Of a stretch of 64,000 nt of DNA, positions 1 to 12,233 are shown one piece after another. Made by a program: the position numbers and the translations under genes. The DNA lies in contig DF239861.1 in assembly GCA_000507305.1 (NCBI GenBank), positions 93,380-157,379 on the forward strand, read 5' to 3'. This DNA comes from Breviolum minutum Mf 1.05b.01. Lineage: Eukaryota > Sar > Dinophyceae > Suessiales > Symbiodiniaceae. Within the stretch, counting starts at the first letter, position 1, and each line of letters begins with the position of its first letter. The notes beneath the pieces are model-generated. The model saw only the letters and a program-made list of their open reading frames with translations. It made no database searches and was not told the origin of the DNA.

Positions 1-131
1 CTAGAGGGTCTTGCTTGGCCGCTTCAAACTGTCTCCAGGTCTCGGAGATCTGGTGGAAGACATGATGGCAGAAGAGAGCCGGAGCGACGGTCCAGTTTGA
101 CCAGCCAAAGATCCGCCGGTCATAGAGAAGT
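1..131 (-). CDS. Partial exon of an unknown protein, running off the left edge
   Basis: Read on the minus strand from 131 down to 1, one frame stays open and gives a protein-like stretch with several Trp, His and Cys residues (for example FGWSNWTVAPALF and ETWRQFEAAKQDPL). An AG acceptor sits just upstream at 132-133. The other open minus frame over the same bases is Ser/Arg/Pro-rich and looks less like protein. I do not recognise the family. If real, this is the only minus-strand exon left of 41 kb, so a divergent strand switch would lie between it and the gene at 2158. Splice assignment rests on one acceptor only. Confidence 0.35.
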
Positions 132-2157
132 CTTTATGAAGGAGACCACGGCTCTCACACTGGCCTGTCACGACAATTTTCTTTAGATACATGCAGCTTA
201 CAATTTACATCAAACATTTACATACATTTACGAGAATTTAGTTTTATCTTCTATTTTTTTTCGATTCGTTCTGATCACCAAGTTGGTTTGCCAGCCTTCT
301 TGCTGAGGAGGCTGAGGAGCGTGAGAGTCGCAGGGTGTACCGCGACCATTCCCGGACAAGGGAGCACACGGACCGGACATCAGCTTCTCGTCCAGCCGTC
401 GCACGTCCGGAGCGTGCCACCCGTGGCAGGGCTTTCTCACTCAGGCCAGCTGGGAGACCTCATGACTAGTTGTGAGTAGTGAGTAGTCAGGAGAGGTGAT
501 ATGACAGAGATACATAATATGGGATGGATTGTCATGAGCAAGGATGCTTGCTGCAAAACGGAGAAAAAGAAAGTCGTGGACTCATTGAATGCGATGTCAT
601 GCAGGAGCTTGTGCAGTGGGCCATGAGACCATATACTAGTGTAAAACCGTGTATGGACTGTATGGAAGATACGAAGCCAGGGCCATATGAAAAGCCATGC
701 GATTTCATCGCTGATAGGCCACTACGTCGCCCCAGCAGAGAGAAGCGGGTCTGTAGCACCTGGAAGGAGAGGGTGAGGACATTTGAGGACATGTGAACAG
801 GAGTATCCCCAATAGGCTGTGGCAAAAACGAACACCAGAGAACTAGCACGCACCAAACAAGTGGCAACACAACTTGTCCCTTTCTAGAAACGAGATGTTA
901 CATGAGATGACAATACTCCTTGAGAAGAATTGTATTGTTTTGATGGCCCGACATAGCTACGGTGCTACGTACAAAAAGGAACTGCCATGACCAATTTGTT
1001 TTGACCTTCAAACCTTGGCTCTCATTTTGGCTTCGTTGGTGCCAAAATGCCCTTTGTGAGCGTTGACATCCTAGACTCCTCAGCTGTGATCTCAATCTGC
1101 ATCTCTTAGGTCGGAAGACCAGGAGAGCGCCGGAGGGAAAGGGGATACTTGATTGCTTCATATTACTTTTGTGTATGCTAGAAATCTGCCATCAGAATTG
1201 CTTCACAGGACCTGATGCAGGGACCTCGAGCCAGAGGTGGGGTTGCTCTTTGGAATGCTGGCCATGTTTCTCTCTTTTTTCTTTCGTTGATCTCTTTTTC
1301 TTTTTTCTCTTTCTGCTTTATTTTCTCTTCCTTTCCCCCTTTTTCAGAGCTTCTTCCCCTCCTCCTTCTCCGCCTCCAGCTCCTCGATGGGAGAAGCTTC
1401 AGACTAAAATGTCACATTAGATGTCAGGTGTAGTGGCGGAGTATGTACATGTCATGCAGGATGTCTGATAAGATGTCAGAACGAAAGTGAGACAAGATGC
1501 CAGAAGCATGCAAGATATCAGATGAGATGTGAGAATTTACGTCGACTTATCTAATGGATTCTAATAGGAGATAAGATGTCAGAAGGCACGTGAGACCCTG
1601 TATCAGAAGTTACATCAGATGTCAGACGTACTGGCAGACTTAGTGGCAGAAGTAATACTAGCATATATGTCAGACAAAGTGCCGGAAGGCACGCCAGTCA
1701 AGATATCAAACAACTTTTGTGCATGGGTCGCACAAAAAAAAGTTTCAGTCAGACAAAACAATGGCATGAATCGTGCAAGGGGACTTCTCTCTCTCTCTCT
1801 CTTGCTTCGTTTTTTTTGCTTTCCCCCTTTCTCTCTATTTATCTTTCCCTTGTGTTCAGCCGGTAAAAGCGAACATGACCGGTGTTGAGATGAAAGAAAC
1901 TCAAGTCATGACACTCACGCTCCAGGTCCAAACTTTCCCACTACCAGACCATGATTGTCCCTGAAAGAACACCAGTCTTCGAGTTCCGTGCGCCTAAATA
2001 CCAAACACGACTTGACACTTCACATAGTAGGGACGCAGTTTGAGTTGCTAGTAGCATCACGGACGATCACTCATCGTAATTCAAGGCATTTAAGCCAGGG
2101 CCAACTAGAAGGCTTTGGACAAACGTGAACACACACGCACACAACATTCAGCGCCCC
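132..2157. other. Gene-poor stretch between divergent genes
   Basis: No exon could be supported here. The stretch holds two C/T-rich tracts (about 1257-1380 and 1787-1860) and a decayed short repeat (1421-1745, listed separately). It lies between a candidate minus-strand exon and the first plus-strand gene, so promoter elements could be here, but no TATA-like or other known dinoflagellate promoter motif was identified. Confidence 0.4.
1421..1745. repeat. Decayed tandem repeat with GATGTCAGA cores
   Basis: The core GATGTCAGA or one- to two-base variants (GATGTCTGA, GATGCCAGA, GATATCAGA, GATGTGAGA, TATGTCAGA) recurs more than ten times in about 300 bases, with irregular spacing of roughly 12-45 bases. 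Units are too diverged to define a fixed period. It may be an old minisatellite or a cluster of binding sites. No coding frame runs through it convincingly. Confidence 0.55.
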
Positions 2158-5100
2158 ATGCCGCTGGTTCTGCTCTGTGCGGGCTGTGCCACTGCTCTTG
2201 GATACAGATATGCATACATAAAACTTGTGGGGAGGCACAAGCCGCCTCCAGTTCAGATCAGCTTTACCCTACAGAACCTGAATACGGATGAAGCCTTTGC
2301 TGTGATTCGCAACCCACGGCTATTGGATGAGACAACCCCATTTTGGTTTCGCTTGGTCATTCGAAAACATTCCGTGGAGGCGATCAATGATTTTTTGGCG
2401 AAATCGGAGCCAAAAGTCATGCTGTCCAAAGAGGCTGCCTTGAAAATCAAAGACGACAATGGCAAACATGACAAACTGCAGTTGCCTCTGTACTTTGACT
2501 ACTGGATGCTGGCGTTTGCTTTGCCTTTTCCATGGCAAAGTAAAGTGACTGAGTGTGAGAAGAGTGAAGGCGATGAGCGAGGTCCTGCGACTTATCGTCT
2601 CACGTATGAACAGGCTTTTGGACCCTTTTTTGGGGGATTTGTCCACACCCATATCGTCCATGCTCATGCTGGTGTAAGCCAAGTAGACGATGCCATTGAC
2701 TTCGATGTCACGTCAGAGCCAGTTGTTAATACCATCACTTGGCATGTTCTCTCATATCTCTTGAGAGGCCGGTGCGAGAACTTGAACTCAAGTTATGGTG
2801 GCACAATTCTTGCTGCGATGTAAGGCAAGGAAAGATTGCAGGATGACTAGTAGGTGCAACATGACTGAGAGACATTTTGTGCCAGTGTCACTGCTCCTTC
2901 AAGTCGCTTTAAGCGCTTCAAATTTTCGCAGCACCCATCGGCAAACCGGATTGCCATCATGTGGTGTGCAGCTGCCTGATCGATCAATACGGCAAGACCA
3001 CGCTGGCCCTGAAAAGCAAAGAGAAATCCGTTAACCTTCTTGCCATTAAGTTGAGACTTGTTGCTCCTCATGCTTTTATTTGCCAATCAAGCTAGTTGTG
3101 CAGAATCCGTGGAAGTATTAGTGTCTGGATATGTGTGGCAATTCAGTTTCCCTATTTTTCAACCCGTTTTCCGGAAGAAATCTGTGCTTCAATCAGGTCA
3201 AGACGCAGTGAGCGAAGCAGAAGCAGGCAAGCCGTGCCGCGAAACCACAAATTGATGACAAGGGCTGTCTTCGTGCATCTTAAATCTCAACTTTCGACCC
3301 CTTTGTTACATTTAACAATCATGTCGGGGTATGCCACTGCTCTCTTCCTCTTTTATTGAATCCTCCCACTGCAGGTCACGCCGGAGAACAACCCCGGAGA
3401 AAGTACGCCGGGAGGACACTCGAGAGGTATTACTGTACTGGGTCATTCCGATCTTGCATGTGTGAGGTTTTGCCTCAACCACAAAACCAGCAGAGATTAC
3501 TGCAATGTCTTAATGTCTTTACTTCCAATACTGTGGACCAAGTCAGTGGCACTGCCAGCACGAAGGCTTGACCCCTTCTCTGAATTCATCATTCAGCAGA
3601 CTTCTTGTAGCACTGGTCTTGAGGTACAAAACCAGATGAAAGAATCTGGAAAGAATGCCAGCCCAAAATCATCAATGTTGATTAAATAGACACATCAATT
3701 AAAATACAGGGACCAAATCCATTTAGACAGACCATTCTGAAAAGCAGCCGTGGAAAAATGTGTGAACCGCATATCCAGAAAAAATGCAAATGACAGGAGC
3801 CACGAGAAAGGAATGGACGTGCAATGACCAATGGGACCAGTAAAGGCCAGGTTTGTTGAGCGAAGAATCGTAAAGTCGCATCCAATGGCTTTCTCTACTG
3901 TGTTTCTTTCTGGGTGCAGAAGGAAAGAGCAAAGCCAATCACATAACTGAATGAATTCAATACAAGTCTAAGTGAAAGGGATGAAAGGTGGCTGCATGTG
4001 CACGGCATGCCTCGAGACTTCTGCTTGTACCCGGGAAGTCGCCGGGTGATCAAAACCAGCTTTGCAAGAGGACCCTGATAGTGATAGCAAAGAGGTCATG
4101 TTTTACAGGAGAATCTTATGTTTCCGAAGCGGAGATTGCATCATTGTGTTACAGTAGTTGCCCCTGCCCTCAATTTGAAGAATTGTTAACAGATATTTCA
4201 AGGCTTATTGAGCACATCCAATCGCGACACATGAGCCCTTCTTGTGGAAGTTGCAGGTCTTTCGCCTGATGTCGTTGACATCATGGGTGGTGTTTGGCAG
4301 GAACCGTTCTTTGAGACAGCCTTCAGGGATCTTCAGGGTGCTATCGGTGTCATCGGACAGAAGTATAAAAGTGCAGAACAGAACCATCGATTTCACAAAG
4401 TCGGCAAACTTTCTATGTAGCATTATCATGCATTTTCCTCATGTTTCGGTCAAAAACTCTTGAAAGTTGCTTCGACTTAAGAAGGATGACAGCTGCTCCG
4501 TTGTGCAGGATCCTCCGGCCGATGCGGAGCCTGCCGTGCCGCCCGCAGCCACGCCACCCCCATACCCACCACCCGCATCTGCGCCACCCGCAACCAAGCC
4601 ACCCGCATCCAAGCCACCGGTACCCAAGCCACCCGCATTTGCGCCACCCGCAACCAAGCCACCGGTACCCAAGCCACCCGCATCTGCGCCACCCGCAACC
4701 AAGCCATCCAAGCCGCCGGCATCCAAGTCACCCGCATCTGCGCCACCCGCAACCAAACCATCCAAGCCGCCGGCATCCAAGTCACCCGCATCCAAGCCAC
4801 CCGCAACCAAGCTACCCAAGCCACCTGCATCCAAGCCACCCGCATCCAAGCCACCGGCATGCAAGCCACCCGCAAGCAAGCCACCCAAGCCACCCGCATC
4901 CAAGCCATCCAAGCCACCTGCAACCAAGCCACCCGCAATCAAGCCATCCGCAACCAAGCCACACGCATCTAAGCCGCCCGCATCTAAGCCACCCGCAACC
5001 AAGCCACCTGGGTCCAAGCCACCGGCACCCAAGCCACCCGCAACCAAGCCACCTGCATCTGCGCCACCCGCAACCAAGCCCCCCGCGTCTAAGGCACCCG

Positions 5101-5216
5101 CAATCAAGCCATCCGCAACCAAGCCGCTTGTTCAAGCGCCGGTCCCCACAGCGTCGCTGGGGCCTAAAGAGCCACCTCCAGTGCAAGTGCAGAAGCCAAA
5201 GGCGGTTTCACGATAG
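2158..5216 (+). CDS. Membrane or secreted protein with Pro/Lys/Ala repeat tail, multi-exon
   Basis: I do not recognise the family. The proposed start ATG at 2158 follows GCGCCCC and opens with a hydrophobic stretch (MPLVLLCAGCATALGY) that could be a signal or anchor, followed by about 200 protein-like residues to 2823. Candidate exons follow at 2972-3050 and 3199-3240. The joins 3375-3426 to 4257-4399 to 4509-5216 are in phase, with GT donors and AG|G acceptors: the first restores a Gly codon (SRG|LSPDVVDIMGG) and the second keeps phase 0 before DPPADAEPAVPP. The 4257-4399 exon is strongly protein-like (GGVWQEPFFETAFRDLQGAI). The last exon is almost entirely PPASK/PPATK pentapeptides and ends at TAG 5214-5216. 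Such Pro/Lys/Ala tails occur in wall or linker proteins, but no function can be assigned. The first three exon borders are the least certain. Confidence 0.55.
4560..5130 (+). repeat. 15-bp coding minisatellite (PPAxK units)
   Basis: About 35 imperfect copies of a 15-base unit of the type CCACCCGCATCCAAG encode PPASK, PPATK, PPAPK and PPASA units. Some units are shortened by whole codons (for example SKPP), so the reading frame is kept throughout. The opposite strand and the other plus frame are also open here (Gly/Ala/Leu-rich and His/Pro-rich), which is a by-product of the repeat. Confidence 0.85.
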
Positions 5217-5630
5217 GGCACAGGGGATTCGGCGTCGATTGCATGGAAGCTTTTCGGTCAGTGCTGGGTGAAAAAAGTCCAAGTGGGGAATTTCTGGGAT
5301 GTAAAGTGTATATATTTTGAATAAGGTACAGAAGTACAGTAGTATGTAATGCTGTTATGTAGGAAACTGAATGGGTTTAAGTCAAATGAAATCATGATGT
5401 AAATTCTGATAGAATTGCTACAGTATATAAATTTTTACATCCCAGTTTCCCCATGTAGTTTTTAGGTAGGCACGTTTCATTGTGGAACTGTAGTTCAAGC
5501 AAGTGTCTACACTCAAAAAACAGTTTTTATCTTTGGGTCCAGGATTGCAGCTTCGCCTGAAACCTCTCAGATGTAGCTGCGTAGTCCTGCTCAAGTCAGG
5601 ATTTTAAGATTTAAGAGCTAGTCGGCCACC

Positions 5631-7314
5631 ATGCGAATCCTTTTTCTTTTGCTGGCACCTGCTGTCTTAGCATTGCCTGGAGATCAAGAGATCAGAGATC
5701 GCCTCCAAAGTTTCCAGGAGGGAAACAGCAACTTTCCTTGCACAGCCAAGGAATGCCAAAAACCAAAACGGCAATTTGAAAGAATCTCGAATACTCAAGC
5801 TGGCATTCAATGGATGGATGCAGGTGGATATTGTGGATCATGGTCCATTCAACGTGCTGTGATGGCCAAGGGAGCTTGGATTTCCCAGCAACAAGTCCGG
5901 AATCATACCGTCCCGGGCGGTGGGCATGATGAAGAGATCTTGGCCACCAACATAGATGTAGCCTTCCGGAATCTCAAAATTGCAGCTGAGGGTTTTGATT
6001 TCAAGAACCTCCCGGTGCCACAGGTGGATTCTTATCGAAAGTGGATCAAGAAGCACCTGGTGAATGGCCACACTCTTGTCTACAACTCAGCAAACAGAAG
6101 CCGTCAAAGCCAAGCGTATTTGTCACATTTCGATACATTGATTTTGGTTCATCGTGTCCAAAGACCTGCACTTGTGTTCATGAGTCTGGGCCCAATGCAC
6201 AAGACTCCCTGAGCGAGGTGTGGATGATCATGCTCGATGGCATGCACTACCCAGTTTACCATGACCTACCGTATGGGCTCTATTCGCACGTGGAGCCTGT
6301 AGTTGGAATTATGTCAGATCATCCCCTGACTGATGAGAACTTCTACGATGATGATGTGGTTCTTCACTACACAGATGTGTGATACCTAGCATTTCTATTT
6401 TTTCAACTGCATTTGGAACATGAAATTCCAATGCGATTCTATGTGCAGAGATTTTTATTCCTTACACTTGATTCCAGACACCAAGGCAGACACCCATACC
6501 TACTACCGGACGATGGCAAGCTTGCCTGGCACCTATCGGCTGTTGTCCCATTGTCCTGGACATGACTATGTGGGTACCATGGTGGCGGAAGTTCCTACTG
6601 TAAGTGGTGCTCTTTGAAAGAAAACATACTGTATTGAAAAACACTAGTCACTAGCCTATATCTTTCTCATCCTTGATTTCAACTTAATATCACATGTCAC
6701 ATGTCTAAACTCTATTGAACATGAGTCACCTTAAACCCCCACGATAATCAAAGCTTAATTGGATGTGAGCCGTTAATAGGTGGAAGAGCAGACCAAAGGC
6801 TGGATAAAACATTTGTATACAATGCATACACAGATATATTTATATGATTCTCTAGTGAACTCGTGTATTGCCATCCATTGCTTCTTAGCGCAGCACTAAT
6901 TTGAATTTTGGACCTGCAACTTTTCAGCTGTCGCTTTGTTGGCTTTCAGGCTATCCCTGCATCAACCAGCAGCGTGGCTTCGGCTGGGCAATTCAAGGCT
7001 TTCTGGATGACAAAGCGAGTCTCCCCCTTTCCTTGTCTATAGACCAATGGCAGTCTGAACCTGACGTTCGACGTGGTGAAAAACCTACTCAACTGATGGG
7101 TACCTTGACCGTGTCCAAGCTTCAAATCGGACAGAATTATGTGATCTTGCGGTGGGACAGTGTGGCAGATGCCTTTGATGAAGCAAAATCGAAGGTGGTT
7201 CAACGTTTTACTGCCAAGAAGGAAACAGAGGTCTATAAGGATTTTAAGAGCTTCTCCAGCGATGGTGCCACTTACTACAGATGTCAAGAGGATGCCGAGC
7301 AACTGGTGGTGTGA
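5631..7314 (+). CDS. Secreted cysteine-peptidase-like protein (C39-like fold suspected), four exons
   Basis: The ATG at 5631 is in a GCCACC context and starts a clear signal peptide (MRILFLLLAPAVLALPG). Exons read as 5631-6077, 6218-6376, 6486-6606 and 6950-7314, all with GT donors and AG|G acceptors, giving about 360 residues. Exon 1 has DAGGYCGSWSIQRAVMAKG, a Cys in the context of a papain-like nucleophile. Exon 2 has YSHVEPVVGI, a candidate catalytic His, followed by FYDDDVVLHYTD. Exon 4 carries FGWAIQGF, SEPDVRRGE and SDGATYYR. As I recall, this set of motifs matches a family of secreted proteins in algae and oomycetes annotated as C39-like peptidases. Activity is inferred from the Cys and His only. 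The third donor could instead be at 6600, but only the one at 6607 keeps the frame. It probably acts outside the cell or in vacuoles. Confidence 0.75.
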
Positions 7315-10300
7315 TTGCTGGTGTGCAACGTGCGACAAAAAATATGGAAATGATCCATGAAGAGCCATGAATGCCCAATGCAACAATTCGTGAACCTGTT
7401 TCTAGGCATAGCATGCAGACTTTGTATATTTCGCAAACTGCCTGGTCAGGCGCAGGTGCCAAAGCCATCCTCCAAGCCTTCTCTGCAAAAAGATCAAGAA
7501 GGTGGGCAAGTCATGGCAAATTTGAAATTTGGCTTTCTGGCTCTCAAATTTGCTCATCAAACTTGTATGCATCTTGAGATGGACTCGGATTCCAGATGAT
7601 TTGGTACCTTGTTAGTCCATGTTCTGTCCAAGTCAAGGGGTTGCTGTCTTTCCACCAGATTTTTGATGGGATATGACAAAATGTTATATCATGCTCAAAA
7701 GCTGGATGTCAGAGTAGCCATTTCTTTGTTGCAAAGCTTTGGTATGCCTGTTCCCAGTACTAGATGGAGATCTAAGATGATCTAAGAGTAAACTACCTTG
7801 ACACGATTGATTTGATCTTGATTGCTTCAATATCAACCTTCATGGCCGAAGTTGCCATGTTAGAGGGAACCCTCCAGCGTTCATTCTTCAGGAAAGCTTC
7901 CAGGAGCTTTGCCGACAACGCCCGGCTCTGAACCGGACGGGGCCAGGCATTTGGACAGCCAGGTTATGCCAGGTTTGCAAACAGATGGAAAGCATATCGG
8001 CTCGCTGTGATCATCCCTTGTAGCTTTAACTCACAAAGCAGCAGACACTTTCTGTAGTCATTTCTACCAAACACCGTAACGAAAATTGCAACATGTTTAC
8101 CCAACAAATGAATATCTTCGAATTGCTGGAGAACATTTGACAAGACTAGGCATCCTCCAGGCCGATTTCTTCACTTCCCCCAAAAAGTGGTTGAACCACG
8201 TTGAATGTCTTACAATGTCTTACAAACCTTTAGCCTAAAGTGAGCAGTGTCCGAAAGCCCTGCAAATTGACCTACGTGACATAACAATAAAGTAATAAAG
8301 TACAAAGCCCAGTTTATATTGGATTCTTCCATGCACAGACCAAGATGAGAATGTCCAGTAAAAAGCATCTCAAAAACAACGTAATTTGGGATCTCAGGAT
8401 GTCACGGTTTTGGTTCCGCTGCTCCAAGTAGCCCAAGTGACTTATTTCGGCTCGGTGTGCCGAGGTCGAAGACTCTGCCGCGTCCAAACCTAGCTGCTGC
8501 GGCTGGTGCCTGGCGACTGAATCATTCCTAGCTTTTGCCAAAACACCAGCGTCGGGACCATTGGAGAAGAGCATATAAGTGCACTACCATTATATATCAT
8601 AATTCTGCTATGATTACTGTACATGTTGATACAGTAATTGTGATATGTTATGTCTCACCACAACTTGATTATCATGTTCAACCAATCAACTAAAGAAAGA
8701 TGTGTAAGATGTATACAGATAGTGGTGATTATGAAATTATAAATCCATTTTTCGTTCTACAGGCCGAACATGTGAAGACGCAAGGGTAACATGGAAGCAG
8801 CTCAGAGTGACGACCGAGCTGGTGAAGCCATACCAGACAACACCACGTCCGCTTTCTTGAGTTGTGCTTGTTACATCATAAGCATCGGACACGAGAGACA
8901 TGCGATGATCATTACATGGCAATGGGCGAAGGAATCCGGAAGCATGCGCAGCCACTGCAGCCACGTGTTTGGCTCCGGGTGTGGTAGGGCCTTAGTTGGC
9001 CACTTGGTCCTTGCGTTCTGACCCTAGGCATCTGTTAACATCTGGAAATCCGCTGTTCGTGTGCAAGAGTAGAATGTATGGCCACTGAGGTGGGCCGCAA
9101 GAAACCCGCCAAAGATGCCTTATGAGGAGGATGGCGAGTCGGAGAGCTCTAACATGCTGCAGTTCTTGATGTTTGTAGAATGAATCGTGTTTGGAACCAA
9201 TGGCACAGCATGCTGCACAAGATCATTCCATCATATTGCGTTATATTGTGTATTCAAAACGTAGCAAACTGAGTCAACACATCCGAGCACAGTGACATCA
9301 TTTATGAATCATGATTCATGAACAGTGAGCAATGGATGTTTCTGATGTTCCTGTACATCAACCATCATCATGATACCCTCCGCCAGCTTGCAACTTTACC
9401 TCCATCCTTGGTCCATGCATCCGATGGATCTGTGACCAAGGTCATGGGATCTCGACTACAAGCAACATATTGATGGCATGGCAGAGAACAGGCTGTTTTT
9501 AGAGCCACTTAAGCTTTACGCATTTATCAATATGTATTATAATGGGCATGTATGATGTATGCCAACTCTACATCTTATACAGACATGAAAAACATCATGC
9601 TGTTATATCTGCAATGATCCGCTCACTTGGTCAAGCAATATTGTACAGGTTGATGGTGAATCAGCTACGGTGCAAAAACCTGCAGACTCAAGAGAATCAA
9701 AACAGTATGATGAGATTGATTACTGTTCCTGTCGTCAGTAAATGATGTACGGCGCTAGTTGCAGCATGGTGGACGTGACATGTGTGAGCTTGACAAGGAG
9801 AGTTGAGACACACTCATACCCCCCAACACAAACACACGCACACACACACACACCCCAATATAGTTGCTCAGATTCACCAAAAGCAAGCATCGTTTGCAGG
9901 CCGGGGCATAAGAAATTTGATGCTTACAGACTGCCAAAATGGGTTGGCGTCCCAAGAGATACAATATGAAACGATCTATGAAACAATATGCCTTAACTGT
10001 CGCTCTATGTACTGTTTCTCACACCTGGAAGTTTTCGCAGCTAACTTTGTGGGTAAGTAGGGCAAGCTTGATGGACATGTGCTCTCAAACGGGATCAAAC
10101 GGCAAATGGTAGAAGAGGATCTACTTTCTCTGTGACAGCTGTCATTTTTGTCGATGCTTTAGACGATCCCCTTAAGCATTGTAAGCCCAACTGTGCAGCG
10201 CTGCTTCTATCTTGAAACATCAATGGGCGTAGGACGGTGTAGGTGCATTCCAGAATGTTCCAGAATGTCCCTAGGTGAAGCATCCGCTCTCCCACCCATT

Positions 10301-10499
10301 CAGTGGCATTTCCATTTCGGTCTGGCCCTTGCAGACTCAAGGGCTTGGTCTGGAGTCTGGTGTCTGCGTATGAACAAGTTGCTTTGTGCAGATGGACCAG
10401 ATTACTCTATTTTTGGCCAATTCTTCCAAAATAAAGCTATCGTGCAGTGAACTGTGAGCAACTGGCTGCCCAACTTCCCATGTCATACAAGAAAGAACG
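7315..10499. other. No gene recognised
   Basis: About 3.2 kb with no frame that looks convincingly coding on either strand. It contains a short CA-rich run near 9828-9856 and otherwise looks like intergenic or long-intron sequence. Short diverged exons could be missed. Confidence 0.4.
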
Positions 10500-11730
10500 A
10501 CAAGACACCGCGGCACCATCCTCCGCTGCTCAGCCCGATGCCTATGCCTACGCCTGCCTCAATGGTACGTGGGGGATCTTTGCGGGCACTTAAAGTTTAA
10601 AGATCTTCATATAATATATAGACCTATATATATATACACATTATAAATACATACACAATTACGTGTAATTACGTATGAAATACTCTAAATTTAATTGCTC
10701 CACCAGTTGGCCACCTGCAGGCATTTTTTGGACATTTTGGCAAAGTGGACATAGTTTCGAAGGTGGAAAGTTTTTGCTGTGAGGATGCCTTCAATGAAAA
10801 TAGTTCCGGACTCTGTTCACTCTGGTCTAGATCAGCTGAGGCTTGATGGTTTGACGAACTTCTTGGGATGGGGCCCAGCTCACATCGCACGGATCCCAGG
10901 GGAGCTTGCTTCATTGTGGGGCAGCGGACTGTGCTTCTTGAAATCTACCCTGCTGATGCACAATGATGCACTTCAATCAGTCGCTTGGAGAGTTGACTCA
11001 GGCTTGTATGTATGGCAACATGGACATGCTGAAGGCTGACACCCAGCCGCCACTCGGGGGCGGTGTATTGGGAGGTCACTTTTGCGCAAGTCCGCGTTCA
11101 ACTTAAACTGTTGTGGACCCGAACTCAAAACTTACATATCTTAGATTTTCGCAGACATCACATGCAGGCTGGTCAAGTAGGGTTTTTAATTTGTTGCATA
11201 GATACCTTCAACCACTTGTTGGATGGCTCAAGGTATCATCTGGGAATATGTGTGTTAAACATCTTAGGGGCCGGCCTGCATGGAGGCCTGCAACGAGCAA
11301 GAGTTGAATGCGCAGACTTTCAACGGTGAGACGCGAGGGACTGAGCGTATCCTTTAAACAAAGATTGAGAGAACTGAGATAACCAATCTTTCTCTATTGA
11401 GTCGGGATGGTTTGCAGCCGCGTGAATGCGGATAGATTTAGGCCAGCATGGTATTCAGTGCGCTATGGCACACCCTGGTGCACACCTGAGACAGAGTGAC
11501 AGAGAATCGTTAGGAGCTACTGCAACAGGAACAGATGAAAAGGCTGCAGCAAATTTTTCTCAAAGAAAGTGGGGTTTGGGAGAAGGCAGATGGCCTGCTG
11601 GTGTGTGTCCCTTCTTTCCGATACCTCTTTGTTTTGAATCCCAGGTGCTTGCAGTGGCTGGTGGAGCATGGTGCAGACACAACTACTCCAGACCTCAATG
11701 GCAATACTCCGCAACAGAGCCTCGGCTGGA
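10500..11730 (+). CDS. Candidate exons with ankyrin-like repeats
   Basis: Several short plus-strand segments bounded by plausible splice sites read like ankyrin-repeat pieces. One near 10865-10900 gives GWGPAHIA; one ending at a GTGAG donor at 11326 gives NEQELNAQTFNG; one near 11514-11570 gives ELLQQEQMKRLQQIFLKE after an AG; and one beginning at 11655 after CAG gives WLVEHGADTTTPDLNGNTPQQ-like sequence (shown only in part). The last is a good match to an ankyrin helix-turn-helix with its GAD and DLNGNTP turn. I could not join them all in phase. They may belong to the same transcription unit as the acyltransferase at 14085 or to a separate gene. Confidence 0.4.
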
Positions 11731-12233
11731 TAAGACTTGTAGTTTTATAGACTGGGGACATCCGGAGACATGGATCAAGCACGATCCAATTTTGAAGTGT
11801 GCCCAAGGGGCGTGAATGCAATTTTGGGATATTTTATTGTGCAAGGAAGATGATACACCTTCTGCCAATCAAGGTTGTTGACCCCATCTCTTCAGCTCTT
11901 AACATCATAAATAAGCAAATTCCGCTGCCAAGGCTGATTTTCATGAACAATCGGAATGATGGAGTGGAGATGGAGTGGCTGGAGGCTGATCTGTTCAAAT
12001 TTGATGCTTTCGGAGGATTAGCATGCAATCGACTCAGCTTGAACGGCAGTGGTGCTTCCGGAATAGCTACTGTCGTGCTACGTCACGCTACTATCATTAC
12101 TGTCACTACTCTCATCAACGTTGGAAATGTCCCTTCGGCTCTCACGTACACAGTATGACATAGACTATGACATGACATAGTATACTGTATTCACATTACA
12201 TTCTGATTTTGACACGCTTCTTCTGTCAGGCAG

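Noticed and set aside
4439-5122. Long minus-strand Gly/Ala/Leu-rich frame and a plus-strand His/Pro-rich frame over the minisatellite
   Set aside because: Both are shadows of the 15-base repeat, whose period is a multiple of three and keeps every frame open. Only the PPAxK frame joins the upstream exon in phase.
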